Shown one piece after another: positions 1 to 12,260 of a stretch of DNA of 64,000 bases. The position numbers were made by a program, and so were the translations under genes. Each line of letters starts with the position of its first letter. Within the stretch, counting starts at the first letter, position 1. Origin of the DNA: Sophora flavescens (Eukaryota; Streptophyta; Magnoliopsida; Fabales; Fabaceae). Under the pieces are notes generated by a model that worked only from the letters and a program-made list of their open reading frames with translations, ran no database searches and was not told where the DNA came from. The stretch lies in the NCBI GenBank assembly GCA_030762895.1, contig CM061062.1, forward strand, positions 282,902,397 to 282,966,396. Reading direction: 5' to 3'.

Positions 1-258
1 ATTATGTCCTCACTCTAGTACTGGTCTTTCATCACGCCTTATTGTTTACTTTCTGATCATCAACTGCTACTCCTATTACCATTCTCTCGTCCATCTCTGA
101 TTCGTCATCTGAAGCACTACCATCCCTCATTGGATTTGTTGCAGACTTGCGGTCGTCATCTTTGCTGCAACTTTGTTCATGCAAACAAAATTCTATAAAC
201 ATATCTTTCTTTTATTTTAAATTAATTTCTTTATTTTCAAGAATTGTAAGAATCGCTA
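1..258. other. left flank, no gene seen
   Basis: AT-rich sequence before the first element, without a convincing reading frame or repeat end. It continues at 18904 once Element 1 and one copy of its ACCAC duplication are set aside, so it is part of the same pre-insertion locus. I see nothing else in it. Confidence 0.6.
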
Positions 259-263
259 ACCAC
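259..263. repeat. target site duplication ACCAC, left copy (Element 1)
   Basis: ACCAC directly precedes the LTR end TGTCGCAACC at 264. The identical five bases follow the other LTR end at 18899-18903. A 5 bp duplication is usual for Ty3/gypsy integration and fixes both outer boundaries. Confidence 0.9.
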
Positions 264-2246
264 TGTCGCAACCAAAAATTACGACGGGGACGACAATAAA
301 AAGAAATTTTAAGGAAAATTAGAGTCGTCACCAATTTTATTTAATTTAGGAAAAAATTGGAAAACCTTTAAAAATGGTCTTTGGAACCTAGTTGAGTTCG
401 GGAGTCGGTTACGAGTAGGGAAGGTGTTAAGCACCCTACATCGTCCATTCTAAGAATGATACCTTAAATAAATTGCACGAAGTTAAACTATTTATTGTTT
501 ACCCCAAAAATATTTTCAAGGAAGAATTTATTTATTTATAATATTTTTTATTTTATGTTCCTTTATTATATATATTTTTTAGAAGTTTTTTTAAAAAAAA
601 AATATTATTGATAAATCCTAAATGAGGTTGGACATAGCACGTAAGTCCATAGAGCAACCTCAAAGCTAGGGGATTGAGCATGACACTTGTCATAGAGCAA
701 CCCCAAATTATTTATTAATTATCCACATTAAACAAAACACAAAAATAATGGAAAAATTAATTTTGGCTTGACAAGATGATTAATCGCTCCTACGTATTCC
801 CTGTCTCGATGGGAAACTCAAAGCCACGTAGTTCTTGTAGAAAATATTTTGTTTGTTGGTTTATTTTAAATTTTATGAAAAGGTTTTTATTTCAATTCGT
901 CTAAAAAAAGGGTTTTTTTATATGTATTTCATTTTTATTATCGAAAACTCCTAAATGAGATAGAACATGGTACATACGTCTACAGAACAATCTTAATCCT
1001 AAGGGATTAAATGTGATACCTCTCACAAAGTAATCCAAAAATTATCTAGAAAGAACCATTCTCTTTTATTTAATTTATTGCTTACGAATTGAAAATTAAA
1101 GAATAAAAATAAAGTTTGACTTCATATAAGTGTTTATAGCATTTTTTGACTTGGGCTATGTGACCAGCCCATTAAAATACTCACATCAAAATCAATACCA
1201 CATTTAGCCCAACAAGGCACTCAAACCAAACCCCAAACACTACAAAATAGAAGGTTAGGTCAGACTAAAGAAAAACAAAGATAAAATAAAAATATATAAA
1301 CAAACAAACAGAGAACTAAAAAAAGAAACAAAGACAAAATAAAAATAAAAATAAATGAACAGAGAATAAAAATGCAAAGAAGACTCGGAACCCACTAACA
1401 ACAAACAACACAAATGGCAGAGGCAAAACGCAGCAGAGTAAACGAGGAATGAGGTGGTGGCTTGGGATCAAAACGTGGTAGTTCCGGCTCAGCGGCGGTG
1501 CGGATCGCGCACGGTGGCAATCGATGGCGGCGCGGCAGCGATGACAGAATGATCAGATGATGCTGTGAAGAGCGAACGACGACGGTTGGCAGGCGACTCA
1601 CGACGGATCCGAACCGCTTTGGTCACATTCCGGCCGCGAGGGTCAGATCCAGATCGCGTCTGGTGTGACGCGGCGGGGCGGGCGATGCTTCGATGAACGG
1701 CGAGGTGGGGCTTCGCGACGGTTGTTCGTGGTGGTGGTCTGTATGGAGATGAGAATTGGGTGATGGTATTATTTGGGGTTGTTAATGGCAAATGGTGGAG
1801 ATGGAGAAAAGGAAGATGGTGGAAAATATGGCAGAGAGGGTGATATGAAAAACCAAAAGGGGAAAGAAGATGTAGAAGGAAAAGAGGTAGCAGAGGCCAG
1901 CGTATGACTCTGATCGATGCCAATCCCCTATTTTGATTTTATAAGCTAAATTGTTATGGTTTTGATCCTAAAAATCTTCTAGAGATTTTAAAAATATTTA
2001 TCTCAGATTTAAAATGGAACCAAAATTGTTGAGCCTGATCTGCCAAAATTAATAGATTTGCCCATAGATTCAAATTCAAAATAAAGTGGTTGCTAGGTTT
2101 GTTGGAAGAGGATGAAATGGGTTTAACTGACCTGACCCAATTAAAAATCTTTTTATTATTTTTATTTTCTTTGCAATTTTTTTATTATTATTATTTTGAA
2201 ATTTTTAGTGAAGACTAAAAGACCCGGTCAAAATGGGGTGTTCACA
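264..2246 (-). repeat. 3' LTR of Element 1
   Basis: About 2 kb direct repeat of 16903-18898. On the minus strand it starts TGTGAACACCCCATTTTGAC and ends TTTTTGGTTGCGACA. Differences from the partner are scattered substitutions and small indels. A GC-rich stretch at about 1395-1920 contrasts with the AT-rich rest and lies just downstream of the TATA box, so it is probably the transcribed leader. The reading frames in this GC-rich stretch occur in both LTRs with changed frame ends and are not convincing genes. Confidence 0.93.
1937..1943 (-). promoter_or_regulatory. TATA box of Element 1, 3' LTR copy
   Basis: TATAAAA on the minus strand, about 305 bp into the LTR and just before the GC-rich block. 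The partner LTR has the same sequence at the matching place (18577-18583). This would make U3 only about 300 bp long. Inference from sequence and position. Confidence 0.55.
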
Positions 2247-2263
2247 GTTGCCCCTCTTTACTT
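2247..2263 (-). promoter_or_regulatory. polypurine tract of Element 1
   Basis: On the minus strand AGTAAAGAGGGGCAAC abuts the 3' LTR. Element 2 has the same sequence directly before its 3' LTR at 53466. Position and purine content fit the plus-strand priming site, and the conservation links the two elements. Confidence 0.8.
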
Positions 2264-2389
2264 GTTCATTACTAGAATACATGAAGAAAGAACGATTTTT
2301 CATGTGGTAATAGTAAGGAACTAGTAAAGAAAATGAACTCATATTTTAGCCGGGATGGGAAACAGGCAGGAGAAAATTAAGCTTTAGAG

Positions 2390-3196
2390 CTTGGAAAATA
2401 AAAGTGACAGTGGGCCTCAAATCCCAAGTATAAGATTAGCAATGAGCCTCAGAGCTCGAAAAATTAATTTGCAGCGGGCCTCAGATCCCAAAAATAAATT
2501 TGCAGTGAGCCTCAGAGCTCGAAAAATAAAATTGCAAAAATAAATTTGCAGTGAGCCACAGAGCTCGAAAAATAAAATTGCAGTGGGCCTCAGATCCCAA
2601 AAATAAATTTGCGGTGAGCCTCAGAGCTCGAAAAATAAATTGCAGTGGGCCTCAGATCCCAAAAATAAATTAGTAGCTGAGGCCCAAAAATAAATTTGCA
2701 GTGAGCCTCAGAGCTCGAAAAATAAATTGCAGTGGGCCTCAGATCCCAAAAATAAATTTGCGGTGAGCCTCAGAGCTCAAAAAATAAATTACAGTGGGCC
2801 TCAGATCCCAAATATAAAATTAGTAGTGAGCCTTAGAGCTCGAAAAATAAAATGTAGTGGGCCTCAGATCCCAAAAATAAATTTGCAGTCAGCCTCAGCT
2901 CGAAAAATAAATTGCAGTGGGCCTCAGATCCCAAAAATAAATTTGCAGTGAGCCTCAGAGCTCGAAAAATAAATTGTAGTGGGCCTCAGATCCCAAATAT
3001 AAAATTTGCAGTGAGCCTCAGAGCTCGAAAAATAAATTGCAGTGGGCCTCTGATCCCAAAAATAAAATTAGTAGTGAGCCTCAGAGTTCGAAAAACAAAC
3101 TTGCAGCGGGCCTCAGATCCCAAAAGTAAATTTGCGGTGAGCCTTGGAGCTCGAAAAATAAATTGCAGTGGGCCTCGGACCCCAGAAATAAAATGA
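2390..3196 (-). repeat. about 30 bp tandem repeat, two alternating forms
   Basis: Units alternate between a form with GTGGGCCTCAGATCCCA and a form with GTGAGCCTCAGAGCTCG, separated by AAAATAAATTTGCA-like spacers, giving a higher-order period near 60 bp. Each core can fold back (TGGG with CCCA; GAGC with GCTC). It lies in the 3' noncoding part of Element 1. Related units of the second form occur in the same relative position and orientation in Element 2 (about 52590-52735). Open frames across this stretch are by-products of the repeat. Confidence 0.9.
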
Positions 3197-3904
3197 TGGT
3201 AATTTACTTTCTCTTAAAAACTTTTCTTTTACCTTTGTCTCGATTACAACCGAACCACACGCTCCATTAAAAGACTTCGACCAATCAAACCTTTGTTTAT
3301 CAACAACTGAGTCAGTGTCTTTCGATTAGAGGGGCTTCTTTTTCAAAGCGGTGAAGACACATAGAGCGATTATTTCCTTCAAGACTCGTGGAGACTTTCA
3401 TTATTGCTTTTCTTTTCTCCTCATTGTGCACCGTTATCTCCCTTATTGACTTTGAAATGCTGGGCTTTCTTTGGTTCAAACCATTCATTGAAGTATCCAT
3501 TAGAATTATCCAATCATACTGTTAAACTTAAATTTACTTAAATTGAGACGTGATTTCAATGCGCAAGCATGATTTAAGCACAAGAAGAATGGATGAATAA
3601 AATCTTTGCCTTAATATGAGAATTTACATTGCACACAAGGAAATTGGAAAGAAAAAAAGGGGAAATACAAAGGGGTGTATGGGAATTGTACGAAAAGGGA
3701 TAATGGGACGAAAGAAAACCACATAAAAATTTGCCCCAGTATTGGTTCCTTGATCCTCTTAACTGATTCCCAACAACTGTTTGACGTCGCAGATCCTGGT
3801 CTCAGCTTCCACATACATCCTTTCATTAACATTTCCATGATTTCTTTTGCCCCATTGTAGCCAGTCACAGACAAGATTGCCCCTGTATGGTGAATATTAA
3901 GACA
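3197..3904 (-). other. 3' noncoding part of Element 1
   Basis: Lies between the 30 bp repeat and the tandem hairpins. Short open frames exist on both strands, but none resembles a known protein or is shared with Element 2. I see no gene. Confidence 0.55.
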
Positions 3905-3999
3905 TCGCTTAAACTGCCCTTGCGGGTTTTCAGCCTAAGATTCAACTTCTTTGTCCTAATTTTTGCTTTGGTCGCCCTTTCGGGTTTTCAACCTAACGG

Positions 4000-4056
<57 letters not shown>

Positions 4057-4095
4057 TCTTCTTCTTCTTTTTTATGCCCTAACTTTTGCTTAGGC
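3905..4095 (-). repeat. tandem stem-loop units after pol (distal group) with CT microsatellite
   Basis: Two units have the pattern stem, CCCTTxCGGGTTTT loop, complementary stem, ending in CAGCCTAAG and CAACCTAACGG. A third begins at TTAGGC and is split by the solo LTR. A (CT)n run spans about 4004-4052. The intact unit at 8762-8791 and three units in Element 2 (51728-51890) have the same design. Confidence 0.75.
4091..4095. repeat. target site duplication TAGGC, left copy
   Basis: TAGGC precedes the LTR end at 4096 and recurs at 8689-8693 after the other LTR end. This shows that the 4.6 kb segment inserted as a unit. Confidence 0.9.
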
Positions 4096-4508
4096 TGCGA
4101 CACCCTACTCTAGGGTCATCCCATTAATACCCAATTATAAATCATAATTATATAACGCTGGTTACTTTCGGAAAATATAATTTAAGGTAACTAACCTTAT
4201 ATAAAAATAGTGCTTAATTTTTTTTTCTTTACATACAACATATAACTATTATAAACATAAACCACATATATGTACATCCATATATATACATATACTTCAT
4301 CATTTACATATACAACTCCTATACTAGGAGATATCAAAAAGCCTTTAGAAGCATAGACCATTCTCCATCAACTAAACAAAGAAGATAAAGATATATATAC
4401 ATATCAACAACAACTGGTTCACAACCATCTCAAAACTAAGGGCTCTAAGAAGCCAAAGTAAAACTATCAAGACTCACTACCCCGGAAACTATACTTAAGC
4501 TGGTCAAG

Positions 4509-5078
4509 CTAATGAAACCCATTGGGAAGACCATAAGGATCAATCCCACCTACAGCTGACGAGTCTGATGATGCCTCCGCTTCCATTGCTTCATCTGAAG
4601 AATCTCCATCATCTACTGCAGGAGGTTGAAACTCCGGATCGTCCTCTAGGTATTCCTCTGGATCTTCTTCACCTTCTACTAGCTCTCCTTCAACTGGAGG
4701 TTCTCCATTTCCTAATATCTGAAGAGGTTGAGGTTGAGGTAAAGGATCCATCATTCCATGCTCCTCCAGATATTGAAGATACAGCCAAACCGGTGGTAAC
4801 GATATCTCGATTGTTTCTACTACATGCGTCCTCTGATTGGGTCCTTCTTCTATCGTGCCAATAACTTCAGTACTAGGGCCATGGTAGGTGGCGCTAAGTG
4901 CCCCAATATTTATATCCCAGGCACCACCATACTGTGCCCGATCAAAAGTGAGTGTACGAACCATCGATCGCACCGTGGTACGTCCGGGATTCATCCCGAA
5001 TATGTTGTAAGAGTGAGAAACCAATACTTGGATCTTACTCAATAACCACACTCTAGCCATCAAATACCACATCAACAT
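4509..5078 (-). CDS. unidentified 189-codon reading frame inside the solo LTR
   Basis: I do not recognise this protein. The N-terminal half is mixed, with hydrophobic stretches; the start chosen is simply the first available codon and could lie further in. The C-terminal half is rich in Pro and very acidic, with runs such as EGEEDPEEYLEDDPEF and a Ser/Asp-rich tail. No signal peptide or catalytic motif is evident. Where this LTR has about 500 bp of open frame, the related solo LTR has only about 100 bp between the same flanking motifs (CTCACYCTTACAA on one side, GACCAGCTTA on the other, near 60240-60370). It could be sequence captured by this copy, the ancestral state lost in the other, or chance. 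Confidence 0.35.
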   Translation of the reverse strand: MLMWYLMARVWLLSKIQVLVSHSYNIFGMNPGRTTVRSMVRTLTFDRAQYGGAWDINIGALSATYHGPSTEVIGTIEEGPNQRTHVVETIEISLPPVWLYLQYLEEHGMMDPLPQPQPLQILGNGEPPVEGELVEGEEDPEEYLEDDPEFQPPAVDDGDSSDEAMEAEASSDSSAVGGIDPYGLPNGFH

Positions 5079-5699
5079 TTATCACATACAATTAATTATA
5101 AACTAACAGTTTATCAATGGGTTCAACACCCCAAACATCATCCATAAAATTATGCATGACACTTCTATTCATCATCTAATTTTCGTCCTAATCTCATGAG
5201 ATATCCCAACATCATATGAGTTGATCAGACTCCAAAGCCACACTGCTAACTTGGCCAATCGCCAACAGTCCGCGACCTCTTCCCATCTTGAAAACAACAA
5301 AGGCATACACAGCCCAGGCACTCACAAGGCCAACACATTGCTAATGCCCACAATCAGTGGCTCCGCCATTAGCAAGTAAGATGGGGATCCCAAAGTCCTC
5401 CAAGGCACAATGAGATATGCATATCGTAATTACCTCGATCTGCAGTAATTAATGCATTAAACCACAAATCGCGAGCACGTCACACACATGCATGCAAAAC
5501 ACTTTTGTTTTGTTCTTTTCTTTGTGCTCAATCTTTCTCTTGCCGAAGCTCAAAAATGGCTTACGACTCACATAGTTTTAAAACACTTTTTAAAACTTTC
5601 ATTACAACACAGGACCTTACTGTCCGAGTGCTCAATCACGACACCTCTCGACCGATGGCACTAGTACTAGGTTCGTGCTTCTAGAAAACATCTTCAATG

Positions 5700-5752
5700 T
5701 TTTATCACAGTATACCTCATGTATACCTCATGTATACCTCATGTATACAACA
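5700..5752. repeat. short tandem repeat, GTATACCTCAT units
   Basis: Three to four direct copies of an 11-14 bp unit containing GTATACCTCAT, inside the solo LTR. The related solo LTR has no clear equivalent. Probably replication slippage. Confidence 0.7.
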
Positions 5753-8688
5753 TAGGCACTCCAAGTCCAAATGACTGAGTCCATCACAATCACGTGAACA
5801 TTAGTACCCCGACGTCTCGGTTACTAAGTCCAACTGTATTTTCAACATTGTTAAATCAACTTTCGATTTTTAGAAATTCTTTTCTAATGGTAGAAATTCA
5901 TTATAAAAATTCTTAACAAATAAAACTTAGTTTTCACAAACCAATGAGTCACTTGAGGTTTAACTTTCTCAAAATAGGCACTGCCGTTTCAAAAATACTT
6001 GCCGTCTAGATTTTCTAGATTTGCCGTCAAATTTTGTTTTTAAGACTTTTAAGCCAAAAACTTAACTTTTTCCACTTAATTAATCTTCTAAAATCACCCT
6101 TAACTTGTTTTCATCAATTAATTTAATAAAAGAATATTCTATATTATTCTAGGTTTTCTTACGTAAAATTTAACAATACTAAAATATTTTCACCGTGTCG
6201 AACTCATTGTGACTCATAATTCACTTTTCCAAAAACAACTTATTAAAATAATAATATTTTTCAACACTCTTTATTCTTCTCAAAATAAATTCTCTTTGAT
6301 ATCATATACCAATAACTTGCCACTAAAACCTTGAATATAATTCAATACAGTTTCTTAAAGCTTTTATCCGACCTTCTTAATTGTGCACTGACCACTGTCA
6401 GGCTTCTCACACATCAAACAACAATTATATCACAGATATTTCCCAGGCAGATCATGCATCACAGTTCATAATATAATTGCCAATAAACAATTACCATAAA
6501 ATAAACCACACAGATATCAATAACGCAACAATAAACAACATAAGTAAACACTAACAAACAATTAATTACAAACAACCATTGGATAGCATATAGCCATTGA
6601 ATAGAATCCTTCTCGGTACTCCCCCCTTACCTCTTGAAGACTCCTTGTTCAACCTACAAACTCCTTCAGAATTTCCGTTACCTTGTAAACTTGTACTCAA
6701 CTAACCTTCAATTATAACCAAAGTGTTACAATTCAAGAAACTAAAACATTCTAAACCCTAATACATAGTCACGGCCTCTAGGGTTTTTGAATAACTAAAA
6801 CTTCTAATCATGATTAAGTTATGGATTAATGATCCTTAATTAACCTAAATCATAGATTATCAACTAAACAACTAAGTTTTAAACTCAAAACTTCCTAACT
6901 CTTTTATACATAGATTCGGCCTCACTAGGTTCATGAAGCTAGGGTTCTTAGGTTAACAAATCATCTTGGATTTATAAAGCATACTTACTAAACACTTGAT
7001 TTCTAAGATCATTTATGAAAATCATGAACAAAACTCAACAAAACTCACCCACTTAGGGTTCGGCCAACATGAACATTTTTGAGTAAAATAGTCATTTTAA
7101 GAAACTAACATGGATTAGAGTGTGTAGTCATACATGCCATATAGAATACATGATCATACATGAAAACACATGAACAAAACTCTACCAACCCTAAGGTGAT
7201 AGATTCGGCCAAGGCTAGTTTCTCAAGAAAGAGATTTTTGATTACTTCATGCTCTTGGATTTAGATAGTAGACATGACATCTAGAAGATAAAAAGTAGTT
7301 TCATCATCATTAGATTTTCCTAGGATTTATTATGATTTTTCAAAGTTCTAGGGTATGAAACTTGAAAATGATGAACCACCATGATATAAGTCTTGAATCA
7401 AGAAACTATCTAAAGAACATAGACATGATTTAAGACAAAGATTAGGATTTACCTCTTGAGAATCAATGATGAAGAAAATCCAAGAACTTGCTTTGAAACT
7501 TAGAACTAAGAACTTAGAACTTTAGAGTTTTAGAAGACAACTAACCAAAGAACTAAATGAAAAGTGAGAGAAGGGTATTTATAGTGTGAGTGGCGACATC
7601 TCAAGAAGGATCTAGATGAAGATGAGTTGTCATGTTAAAAGGATCAAAGTGCAATTAAGTTCCAAGGACTAAATTGCAAAGATTCCAATAGTTGAAGGAC
7701 TAGTTTGCAAATAGACAATAGAATGTCATGATGATGAGTTTAATCACATTAAATGCCATCTTATCTTTGACTTACTTGGCTGAGTTTTATGAGTGCAAGA
7801 CAAGTTAAGAAAGTAAGATAATTCAATGTATTAAGAAGAATCAAGAAACTTGTAGACAAATCTAGGATAAGTAGAAACCTATAGAAAATTCTAGAACCAA
7901 CTTGACAATTCCAACAAAAATGGGCAGCCACAATTCACATGGGCTTTCGTATGGGCTTGAAACATTTGGGCTTGATTTCATTTTCTTATTGGTTGTGGGA
8001 CCCACTTTGAAGATTTAGGCCTTTAAACATAAGATAAGAAAACTTGAATGGCTTTATGGACTCAACTATGAACTAAAAAGATTTGGGCCTATAAGCCACG
8101 ACCATCTTGGATTAGAAACAAGGATTCTAGCCCAATCCACTTGAAAAAACGAAAAAAATTAATTTAGGGACAAAATGGTAATTTACAGAAAGTTCAGGGA
8201 CTTAACCGTAAATTTCGAAATTCTCTATTTAATCCTGAAAAACCTTCTAAACTTAAAAATATGATTCATCCCCTTGAATCATCTCAAAATCCTAAGATAA
8301 ATCCTCTTACTACTCTTAGAAACTCTAATCTCCTTTCCGTCGTCTACCCGATTACACTTTCCGCCCGTAATACTCAAATTATTTTATTTTTTTTCTGAAA
8401 AAAATTCTAAACATACAAAGTTGTAGAAAATAAAATACTAAGCTTAAGTCTCTCGTTCACGAATTAAAATTAGGTCTTTTGAGCAGCATTATTATACTGT
8501 CAATGGAATTCGCAGACCGGGTTTACTTGAATTTCCAACCTAAATTTTAATCGTAGTTTCCTACGGTCAAGTAGGATTAAATACTATCCTCCGTTCACTT
8601 AGAATAACTTTATAAAACTCTAATAAACTTATAAACATATTTATATGTATTTACTGTTATTTAAAACAGTAAAATACAGGGTGTTACA

Positions 8689-8693
8689 TAGGC
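8689..8693. repeat. target site duplication TAGGC, right copy
   Basis: Second copy of the five bases flanking the solo LTR; see 4091-4095. Element 1 sequence resumes immediately after. Confidence 0.9.
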
Positions 8694-8800
8694 CGCCTTT
8701 GCGGGTTTTCGACCTAACGGACTTCTTTTTTATTTTATTTTATTTATGCCCTAACTTTTGCTTAGGTCGCCCTCGCGGGTTTTCGACCTAACGGGCTCTC
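8694..8800 (-). repeat. tandem stem-loop units after pol (proximal group)
   Basis: Contains the intact hairpin TTAGGTCG (8762-8769), a 14-base loop, and CGACCTAA (8784-8791): an 8 bp perfect stem. Preceding it is the second half of the unit split by the solo LTR. The group starts about 30 bp after the pol stop codon. Confidence 0.75.
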
Positions 8801-8824
8801 CCCTTTTTTTTCTTTCCTTTTTTA

Positions 8825-11800
8825 TCAGGCATAGAACTTTTTCACGGCATCAGAGTTTACAGGTCTCGGTAACTCTCGTCCGTTTTCATCTGTTAGGACC
8901 AAGGCTCCGCCTGAGTATGCCTGCTTTACTATATACGGCCCTTCATAATTGGGTGCCCATTTTCCTCGGGCATCTTCTTGGTTAGGAAGTATTTTCTTCA
9001 ACACCAAATCACCTGGTTGAAAATCTCTATGACGGACTTTCTTATTAAAGGCATTAGCCATTCTTCTTTGATATAGTTGTCCATGACAAAGGGCCATCAG
9101 TCTTTTTTCCTCAATCATGTTTAACTGATCATATCGAGCTTTCACCCATTCTGATTATTCCAAGTCAGCTTCCATCAGCACTCTTAATGAAGAGATTTCA
9201 ACTTCTATAGGAGAAACAGCTTCCATTCCATACACCAATGAGAAAGGCGTTGCCCCAGTACTTGATCGTATATTGGTACGATACTCGTGCAAAGCATATG
9301 GCAACATTTCATGCCAATCCTTATAATTTACGACCATTTTAGCAACAATTTTATTGACATTCTTGTTGGCCGCTTCTACCGCCCCGTTCATCTGAGGTCT
9401 ATATGGGGTGGAATTATGGTGCTTGATTTTAAAAGTCTCTAATAACTTCTTTACATCCGCCCCATTAAGATTGGCAGCATTATCTGTAATGATTCTTTCT
9501 GGTATTCCATAGCGACAAATAATATCCCTTTTTAGGAACTTGGTAAACACCTTTTGAGTTATATTGGCATATGATGCTGCTTCTACCCACTTAGTAAAGT
9601 AATCTATTGCAACCAGGATGAAGTGATGTCCGTTTGAAGCCTTGGGATTAATTGGTCCAATGACGTCTATCCCCCATATAGAAAATGGCCATGGAGACAC
9701 CAGATTGTGTAGTTGGAATGGTGGAGCTTTGATCTGATCTGCATATATTCGGCATTTACGACATTATCGGACATACTCCAGACAATCGGCTTCCATTGTT
9801 AGCCAATAGTGACCATTTCGTAGGATCTTGCGTGCCATCATGTGACCATTGGCATGTGTTCCACATATCCCTTCGTGAACTTCTGTCATGATAGTCCGAG
9901 CTTCACGAGCATCAACACATCTTATGAGGACCCCATCATAGTTCCTCTTATATAGAATTTCGTCATCTAAGTAAAAGGACATTGATAATCTACGAACCGT
10001 CCTCTTGTTTACTTCATTTTCTCCAGCTGGGTACGTTCTACTCATCATATATTGCTTGATGTCATGATACCAAGGATTACCATCGAGCTCTTCTTCCACA
10101 TGTGCATAGTATGCGGGCTCATCTTGTACCTTCACTTGAATAGGTTGGACGGTGGTATGGAGACCCAGCTTGGTCATAACGTCTAATGTGGCTAAAGCAT
10201 CTGCAAATTGATTCTTGTCTCGAGTCAAGTACGAGAAAGTAATCTCATCAAACTTCGCAACTAACTGAGTCAAGTATTTCTGATACGGGATAAGCTTGGG
10301 ATCTTTAGTTTGCCATTCTCCGTTGACTTGATAAATGATTAAGGCTGCATCTCCAAAGACCTTTAGCTGTTTTATTCCAAGATCAATTGCTGCTTGTAAT
10401 CCACTTGCACATGCTTCATACTCAGCAATATTGTTGGTGCATTCAAATTCGAGCTTAATAGCCACTGGGTATTGCTTGCCCTCCGGAGAAACAACCACCG
10501 CTCCTATGCCACTTCCATGCATATTAACTGCTCCATCAAAATACATCTTCCACATATCATCTTCCTCTGTTTCACCTTCTTCTAATGACAGTATCTCTCC
10601 ATCAGGGAACTCGGATATAATTGGCTGTCCTCCCTCAATAGGGTTTTCAGCTAAGTGATCAGCAATTGCACTTCCCTTAACGGATTTCCGGGTCACATAC
10701 TTAATATCGAATTCTGATAATATCATTTGCCACTTTGAGACCCTTAATGATATGTGAGGACTTTCAAAAATGTACTTCAAAGGGTCCATTCGAGAGATTA
10801 ACCAAGTGGTGTAGTATAACATGTATTGCCTGAGTCTCTTGGAGGTCCATACCAATGCGCAACAAGTCTTCTCAATTGCCATTTATCGGGCTTCGCAGTC
10901 ATTAAACTTCTTGCTCAGATAGTAAATTGCATGTTCTCTCTTGCCAGACTCATCATGTTGCCCCAACATTGCCCCCATTGAGGTTGGGAGGATCGTGAGA
11001 TACAGTATCAAAGGACGACCTTGAGTGGGCGGCACCAACACTGGTGGGTTTAATAGGTATGCCTTTATTTTGTCAAAGGCTTCCTGACATTCCTCATTCC
11101 ATCTCCCCGAATTATTCTTCTTTAATAGCTTGAAAATAGGTTCACACGTGCTTGTCAAGTTAGCAACGAATCGGGCAATGTAATTTAATCTCCCTAAAAA
11201 AACCCCTTACTTCTCGTTCATTCTTGGGAGTTGGCATGTCCCTGATCGCCTTTGCCTTTTCTGGCTGCACTTGTATTCCTTCCCTGTTGACCACAAAACC
11301 CAACAATTTCCTAGTTGAGGCTCGAAACACACATTTTGTGGGATTGAGTCTCAGATTGTACTTCCTTAATCTCTCAAATAACTTATGCAAAACTGCCACA
11401 TGACTTTCCCCCTCCTTAGACTTAGCCACTATGTCATCCACGTATACCTCTATTTCCTTGTGCATCATATCATGGAACAATGTTACCATCGCACGCTGGT
11501 AGGTAGCTCCGACCCAAAAGGCATTACTCTGTAACAAAAAGTTCCCCAAGGGGTGATGAAAGTCGTCTTCTCTTTATCATGGACGTCCATGAGAATCTGA
11601 TTGTATCCCGAATACCCATCCATGAAGGAGAATCTGTGGTTCCTTGCTGTGCTGTCTACGAGGACATCAATATGAGGCAATGGGAAGTCATCCTTCGGAC
11701 TTGCTTTGTTCAGATATCTGTAATCCACACACATTCTTACTTTTCCATCTTTCTTTGGTACTGGTACGACATTAGCAACCCACTCTGGGTGTCTCGACAC

Positions 11801-12260
11801 TTCCACAAACCCAGCTTCTAACTGTTTAGTTACCTCTTCTTTGATCTTTAGTGACATATCCGGATGCATCCTCCTCAACCTTTGTTTCTTCACCACCGTA
11901 TCTGGGTACAGTGGGATTTTATGTGATGCTATCTCTGGATCCATTCCTGGCATATCTTTGTAGGACCACGCAAACACATCAAGGTACTCCTTAAAAAGCG
12001 CGACCATTTCTGCGCGTTCTGGATTATCCACTATTTTCAACTCCTTCTTGTCTTCCTCGGTCCCCATATTAATCACTTCTATAACTTCATCATTTGAAGT
12101 GAACCCATTTTCTGAGCGCTCTATCGACTTTGTAAATTCCTCAATGGCTTCTTCTTCCTCACTAATCCCATAATCGTCTTCGTCAACAGCCGCAAGGGAA
12201 TCAGTAAATGAGGTTTCAAGGTTCCTTTTGTGAGACAAACCTTCGACGGTGGTGAGGTTC
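8825..12260 (-). pseudogene. pol: Element 1 pol: RT, RNase H, second RNase H, integrase (broken)
   Basis: Second exon of the polyprotein. Order: Tat-type RT (YRYLNKASPKDDFPLPHID region; catalytic YVDD in the block near 11430), first RNase H remnant with connection, then a second RNase H in the 9764-10882 block with DGAV, EYEA, GDAA and NQFADAL as its D-E-D-D residues. Next come an HHCC zinc motif (HEGICGTH) and an integrase core with IDVIG, TDNAAN and an E in GAVEAANK. The C terminus ends in DAVKKFYA, as in Element 2. Breaks against Element 2: a small deletion near 11515, an extra T in a T run near 11205 that returns to the first frame, and TAA stops at 10883, 9764 and 9152. The protein would act in the virus-like particle to copy RNA and insert the cDNA; this copy cannot. 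Confidence 0.92.

Larger units (their letters stand above)
4096..8688 (-). mobile_element. solo LTR, about 4.6 kb, Ty3/gypsy (possibly Tekay-like)
   Basis: Minus-strand ends are TGTAACACCC and GGGTGTCGCA, with TAGGC duplicated on both sides and no internal gag or pol. This is the usual product of recombination between the two LTRs of one element. It is related to the second solo LTR (20466-60652): both share a GGTGT...AAACCCATTGATAAACT segment and several other blocks. The terminal TGTAACACCC and large size recall chromovirus (Tekay/Del) LTRs. Without internal sequence that placement is only a suggestion. It sits inside a stem-loop unit of Element 1. Confidence 0.85.

Noticed and set aside
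1395..1923. 144-codon frame in the GC-rich part of the Element 1 LTR, and its 132-codon counterpart near 18033-18431
   Set aside because: Lies in the likely transcribed leader of an LTR, the ends differ between the two LTRs and no family features are visible. Probably GC-driven openness.
2727..3196. Frames repeating KINCSGPQIP
   Set aside because: Product of the 30 bp repeat; overlapping frames show the same text.
4509..5078. Reading frame as the C terminus of a chromovirus polyprotein
   Set aside because: No chromodomain, integrase or other pol motif is visible, so it is kept only as an unidentified frame.
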